A stretch of DNA of 10,172 bases from a bacterium. GTDB lineage: Bacteria > Planctomycetota > Planctomycetia > Pirellulales > Pirellulaceae. The stretch's first letter is position 1. Every line of letters begins with the position of its first letter. Where the stretch lies: the NCBI GenBank assembly GCA_030432015.1, contig JAUIHJ010000257.1:1-10172 (forward strand). The letters run 5' to 3'. The notes below the pieces were generated by a model, which saw nothing but the letters and a program-made list of their open reading frames with translations, did not search any database and was not told the DNA's origin. Positions 8,401 through 10,172 of this stretch are shown here, one piece after another. Position numbers and translations under genes: made by a program.

Positions 8401-8802
8401 TTTACGTCGAGCAACATTGATTTCGAAGTCGAAGCGGATCGGCTATACCTGAAGCGGATCGACTTCGCCGGCGATGCCATCAGCCTGTACGGGCGTGGCG
8501 AGATCAGCCGTATTACCGACGAACGCAGACTCAACCTGATCTTCGACACGTCGGTCGGACGCGACGACAATCAATTGCTATCCGGGCTCATTCGCCCCCT
8601 GCTCAAGGAGGCCGGCAAACGCATTCTGGTCGTCTATGCCGGCGGAACGCTCGACGTGCCCGTCGTCCGCCGGCAACCCTTTCCGGAGCTGAACCAGACA
8701 ATCCAACAGGTATTTCCCGGACAGCCCCCACCGCGCGGCGGAGCGATCTCACGACTACCAAGATCGAGTGGAGCTCGTCAACCTTCCGCGCCGAGGCGAT
8801 AA
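5443..8802 (+). CDS. AsmA-like envelope protein, single-pass, 1119 residues
   Basis: The N-terminus is basic (many Lys/Arg in residues 5-40). One membrane helix at about 50-70 is followed by some 1050 residues predicted to lie in the periplasm. RRPDGSWNTSQL (164-175) just after the 'L.L..P.i.a.R' segment is typical of AsmA-type N-terminal modules. The middle is a long run of short beta-rich units of the kind 'G.v.......i..L.g......i...G'. Residues about 933-1085, from GKTFADVYLEGN through GTVELRDADIYEFPIL to TLDVPVV, resemble the AsmA-like C-terminal region. The family (E. coli AsmA 617, TamB 1259, YhdP 1266 residues) forms bridge-like proteins linked to phospholipid transport and outer-membrane assembly. 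A similar role here is inferred. A Pro/Arg/Ser-rich tail ends the protein. ATG 5443 has only a weak ribosome site, and ATG 5521 (residue 27) is an alternative start that keeps the membrane helix. Confidence 0.78.
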   Translation: MSLLRRHFHKLKFKPKFQLASEDRPSMVPPRQPDERRPQAKSLLADFVRWLLSISLITGVVVAIVIIFVQARLDEEIRAHLERKFQSSYSDLIVTIASARRIEGHGIEVRGISISEVDQFDKTNLLFFAEELFVKCDATLAEIARGKPRVKQLILRRPIIQATRRPDGSWNTSQLFPLPKFGDRPPPSTIQEGTLELIDATAGGPRRLTMRNIDLTLTPVRQPASSPESPPPTAVGSAMRAQGSFSSDHCKRVLVDGQFSLDSPEWGAQGSIEQLRLSPALIASLPLEYADKLKTIEAARGMASLTFKVARQETAPAKLRFQTHGTFTGRIEDARLPRPLEHVGAEFYCDDQQLQIQRLVAASGETRLEASYRMDGWLPTSRRILEIKAKKFAFDRGLNAALPLQWRQIWNKFQPEGLVDLDLLLHFNGSRWVPVITADFVEMSFAYEQFPYRLRRCRGRVHFENEELVLDNLQASASGRRVSINGRIIRPGPEFTGWVELSADEPLDIDEQLIAAMSGKSQEFVRSLAPHGEITAWGRLERNDPRVPPTKRYDIGLRGCSIKYDRFPYPIYDINGNLSVVDDEITFSDLQGKNDSGFIRCQGKWSCNAGDGSQLKMRFNCTDVPLEEELRHALNPNVQNMWTKLRPRGTIDHLQIDLTYATDQGLSVAVSAEKFRREQQVDGRSITIRPDWFAYQLDDVTGRIYFQDGVVELEKLHARHGVTEVRLGGQVVTKQGDWRVQLSDFHVSRLHTTHELCAALPPALGSALTKLNLTGPVSISGLLQLEGSTDSSSPASAGWNLEFDVEDGNLACGLKIEHLRGGLTLLGNYQDGQVASSGNLAIESLIYKGVQLSRVRGPLSIDGQQIVFGKHAKVPRGTPPRPIYAAVFDGTLASNAHIWYRDNGRFELDAKLQEANLTTISKEATTRGLDISGKTFADVYLEGNSHGMHALRGHGTVELRDADIYEFPILVEMLAFLSLRRPDRVGFTSSNIDFEVEADRLYLKRIDFAGDAISLYGRGEISRITDERRLNLIFDTSVGRDDNQLLSGLIRPLLKEAGKRILVVYAGGTLDVPVVRRQPFPELNQTIQQVFPGQPPPRGGAISRLPRSSGARQPSAPRR

Positions 8803-8848
8803 CGATACGTTGCCATCGCAGCCACACGATATGCACGCGATCACGATC

Positions 8849-8854
8849 GAGGAG
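8849..8854 (+). promoter_or_regulatory. Strong ribosome binding site of the small protein gene
   Basis: GAGGAG lies five nt before ATG 8860. It is the best Shine-Dalgarno site in the window and is a main argument that the short downstream frame is a real gene. Confidence 0.6.
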
Positions 8855-8859
8855 AACGC

Positions 8860-9195
8860 ATGAGCATTGGCCCCCTACCTATCATCGGATCGCTCGCCGG
8901 CGGACAACGGGCCCAAGCCAGCGGGAGCGATCTCGACCGGACCCAGCAGGAGGTCGCCGGACAGGCTCGCGAGACAGCGTCCACCCAAAAAGCCGAACAG
9001 GCCGCTGGCATCGGGGAAACCACCGAAGACCTAGCGGCAGGCGACCGAGACGCGGATGGCCGCCGGCAATGGGAATCGGCAGATCACGCGGAGCCGCGAG
9101 ACGCCAATCAGCATGCTGGTCAAGCCCACGACCAACCGCTCGCTCAGGTCCCCCCCGAAGGCAAGCGTGGCGTGAACCTTGACCTTAGTGGTTGA
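8860..9195 (+). CDS. Small hydrophilic, probably disordered protein of unknown function
   Basis: The protein has 111 residues. After a short hydrophobic start (MSIGPLPIIGSLAGGQRAQ) it is rich in Ala, Gln, Asp, Glu, Arg and Gly. It contains no Cys, Phe or Tyr and a single Trp, so it is probably largely disordered. A segment at about 21-45 could form an amphipathic helix (SGSDLDRTQQEVAGQAR onward). A central stretch, AAGIGETTEDLAAGDRDADG (48-67), is followed by RRQWE, and the end reads VNLDLSG. I recall short planctomycete proteins with the same 'AGIG.T.ED....DRDADGRR.W' core, but cannot search here, and none has a function known to me. The gene lies 57 bp after the AsmA-like gene and upstream of dapF, possibly co-transcribed with the former. 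The nine N-terminal hydrophobic residues are too few for a usual signal peptide. Confidence 0.7.
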   Translation: MSIGPLPIIGSLAGGQRAQASGSDLDRTQQEVAGQARETASTQKAEQAAGIGETTEDLAAGDRDADGRRQWESADHAEPRDANQHAGQAHDQPLAQVPPEGKRGVNLDLSG

Positions 9196-9221
9196 GTCCT
9201 CTTGGTGATTTTGGCTAACAT
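9192..9221 (+). promoter_or_regulatory. Predicted promoter for dapF
   Basis: TTGAGT (9192-9197), an 18-nt spacer and TAACAT (9216-9221) each match the consensus at four of six positions. It overlaps the stop codon of the small protein gene and would start transcription near 9228, about 60 nt before ATG 9291. It is a weak candidate; readthrough from upstream is equally possible. Confidence 0.25.
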
Positions 9222-9290
9222 CCACAACAATGGCAGATGATGGACCGTCGCAGTCGACCGGTCACTCCCACGAACATCGAGAAATCCCGC

Positions 9291-10127
9291 ATGCAATTCA
9301 CCAAAATGCACGGAGCCGGCAACGACTACGTGTACCTCAACTGTTTCGATGGCAACCTGCCGAAAGACCCGGCCGAACTCGCTCGGCAGATATCGCACCG
9401 CCATTTCGGCGTGGGTGCGGACGGGCTGATCTTGATTCGCCAGTCCGATCAGGCGGATGCGCGGATGCAGATGTTTAACGCCGACGGGTCCGAGGCTGAG
9501 ATGTGCGGCAATGGAATTCGCTGTGTGGCCAAGTACGTGTACGATCACGGCCTCTGCCGCCAGGACCGCCTGAAGATCGAGACCGGAGCGGGTGTCCTGT
9601 CGTTGGATCTGGCAACCACCGGCGGCGTGGTCACGCAGGTTCGGGTCGACATGGGCGAACCGATCCTCGAGGCGGACCGGATCCCCACGGGTTTGGCGGG
9701 CGACCCGGTCGTCAACCAGGAGTTGGAGGTTGGCGGCCAGCGGTTCGCGGCGACCTGTGTCTCGATGGGAAACCCACATTGCATTCTCTTCGTCGAACAG
9801 GCCAGCGACGCCCTGGTCTTGGGTGCCGGACCGCGCATCGAAACGGATGCCGCCTTTCCCGAACGCGTCAACGTCGAATTCGTCGAAGTGATCTCCCCTC
9901 GCGAAGTCCGCCAGCGCACCTGGGAACGGGGCTCGGGAGAGACGTGGGCCTGCGGAACCGGCGCCAGCGCGGTCTGCGTGGCGGGGGTGCTGGCCGGTCG
10001 CACCGAACGCAAGATTTTGAATCACCTCTTGGGTGGTGACCTGGAGCTGGAGTGGGACGCCGCAACCAACCACGTCTTCATGACGGGACCGGCCACCGAA
10101 GTCTTTACCGGAGACTGGCCGGACTGA
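9291..10127 (+). CDS. dapF: Diaminopimelate epimerase
   Basis: A 278-residue cytoplasmic enzyme that converts LL-diaminopimelate to meso-diaminopimelate without a cofactor. This is the penultimate step to lysine and provides the cross-linking residue of peptidoglycan. The two catalytic cysteines are present: Cys72 in EMCGNGIRC (70-78) and Cys221 in WACGTGAS (219-226). Other family blocks are MQFTKMHGAGNDY (1-13), FGVGADGL (39-46), MFNADGSEAE (61-70), GNPHCILFV (160-168) and ERGSGETW (212-219). Length agrees with the usual figure of about 275 residues. The frame is open up to ATG 9237, but the family begins at MQF, and the extra 18 residues (MMDRRSRPV...) have no counterpart I know, so ATG 9291 is chosen. 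Its ribosome site is weak (GAGA about 11-14 nt upstream). Its presence fits a peptidoglycan-containing cell wall. Confidence 0.95.
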   Translation: MQFTKMHGAGNDYVYLNCFDGNLPKDPAELARQISHRHFGVGADGLILIRQSDQADARMQMFNADGSEAEMCGNGIRCVAKYVYDHGLCRQDRLKIETGAGVLSLDLATTGGVVTQVRVDMGEPILEADRIPTGLAGDPVVNQELEVGGQRFAATCVSMGNPHCILFVEQASDALVLGAGPRIETDAAFPERVNVEFVEVISPREVRQRTWERGSGETWACGTGASAVCVAGVLAGRTERKILNHLLGGDLELEWDAATNHVFMTGPATEVFTGDWPD

Positions 10128-10172
10128 GTCGGAGGAACCGTCCGCGAAGGCTCGGTTGGCTTAACGACAACA
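10128..10172. other. Sequence after dapF to window end, weak hairpin only
   Basis: A five-base-pair inverted repeat, AACCG (10136-10140) and CGGTT (10153-10157), has a 12-nt loop and no T-run after it. It is too weak to call a terminator, and no gene start is visible before the window ends. Confidence 0.3.

Noticed and set aside
9237..9290. Eighteen-residue extension of DapF from ATG 9237.
   Set aside because: The family begins at MQF..MHG.GND, and the extra residues are Arg/Pro-rich and look like translated leader.

Overview
This window reads as an ordinary, gene-dense, GC-rich chromosomal segment, most likely from a planctomycete (perhaps a Pirellula-like lineage). The assignment is an inference from gene content: a GH10-like protein with a large unassigned N-terminal region, an MFS permease with a big soluble insert before its last helix, a long AsmA-type protein, and a small disordered protein that resembles uncharacterised planctomycete proteins I recall. 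No insertion sequence, phage gene, CRISPR array, rRNA or tRNA was recognised.

Left part, minus strand (1-3600): three genes point leftwards. Rightmost is an MFS permease (1993-3600) resembling the fucose/sugar symporter branch. It is followed, after a 276-bp gap with its own predicted promoter, by a GH10-fold protein (223-1716) that appears to have lost both catalytic glutamates. Tightly behind that is the N-terminus of a probable ClC-type chloride channel/antiporter (1-205), cut by the window edge.

Centre (3601-3963): a divergent intergenic region separates the leftward and rightward blocks. It holds predicted promoters in both directions and would give the MFS gene a leader of about 177 nt.

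Right part, plus strand (3964-10127): a polytopic GT-C type glycosyltransferase (3964-5313), a 1119-residue AsmA-like envelope protein (5443-8802), a small disordered protein of unknown function (8860-9195), and diaminopimelate epimerase DapF (9291-10127). DapF makes meso-diaminopimelate for peptidoglycan and lysine. The glycosyltransferase and AsmA-like proteins both point to cell-envelope work, so the rightward block has a loose envelope theme, although the gaps do not prove a single operon.

Several start codons had to be moved downstream of the longest open frame. The starts at 1716, 3600, 3964 and 9291 are supported by Shine-Dalgarno sites or family N-termini. I do not see a clearly new multi-gene system. 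The best leads are the catalytically degenerate GH10 protein, the MFS insert and the small disordered protein.
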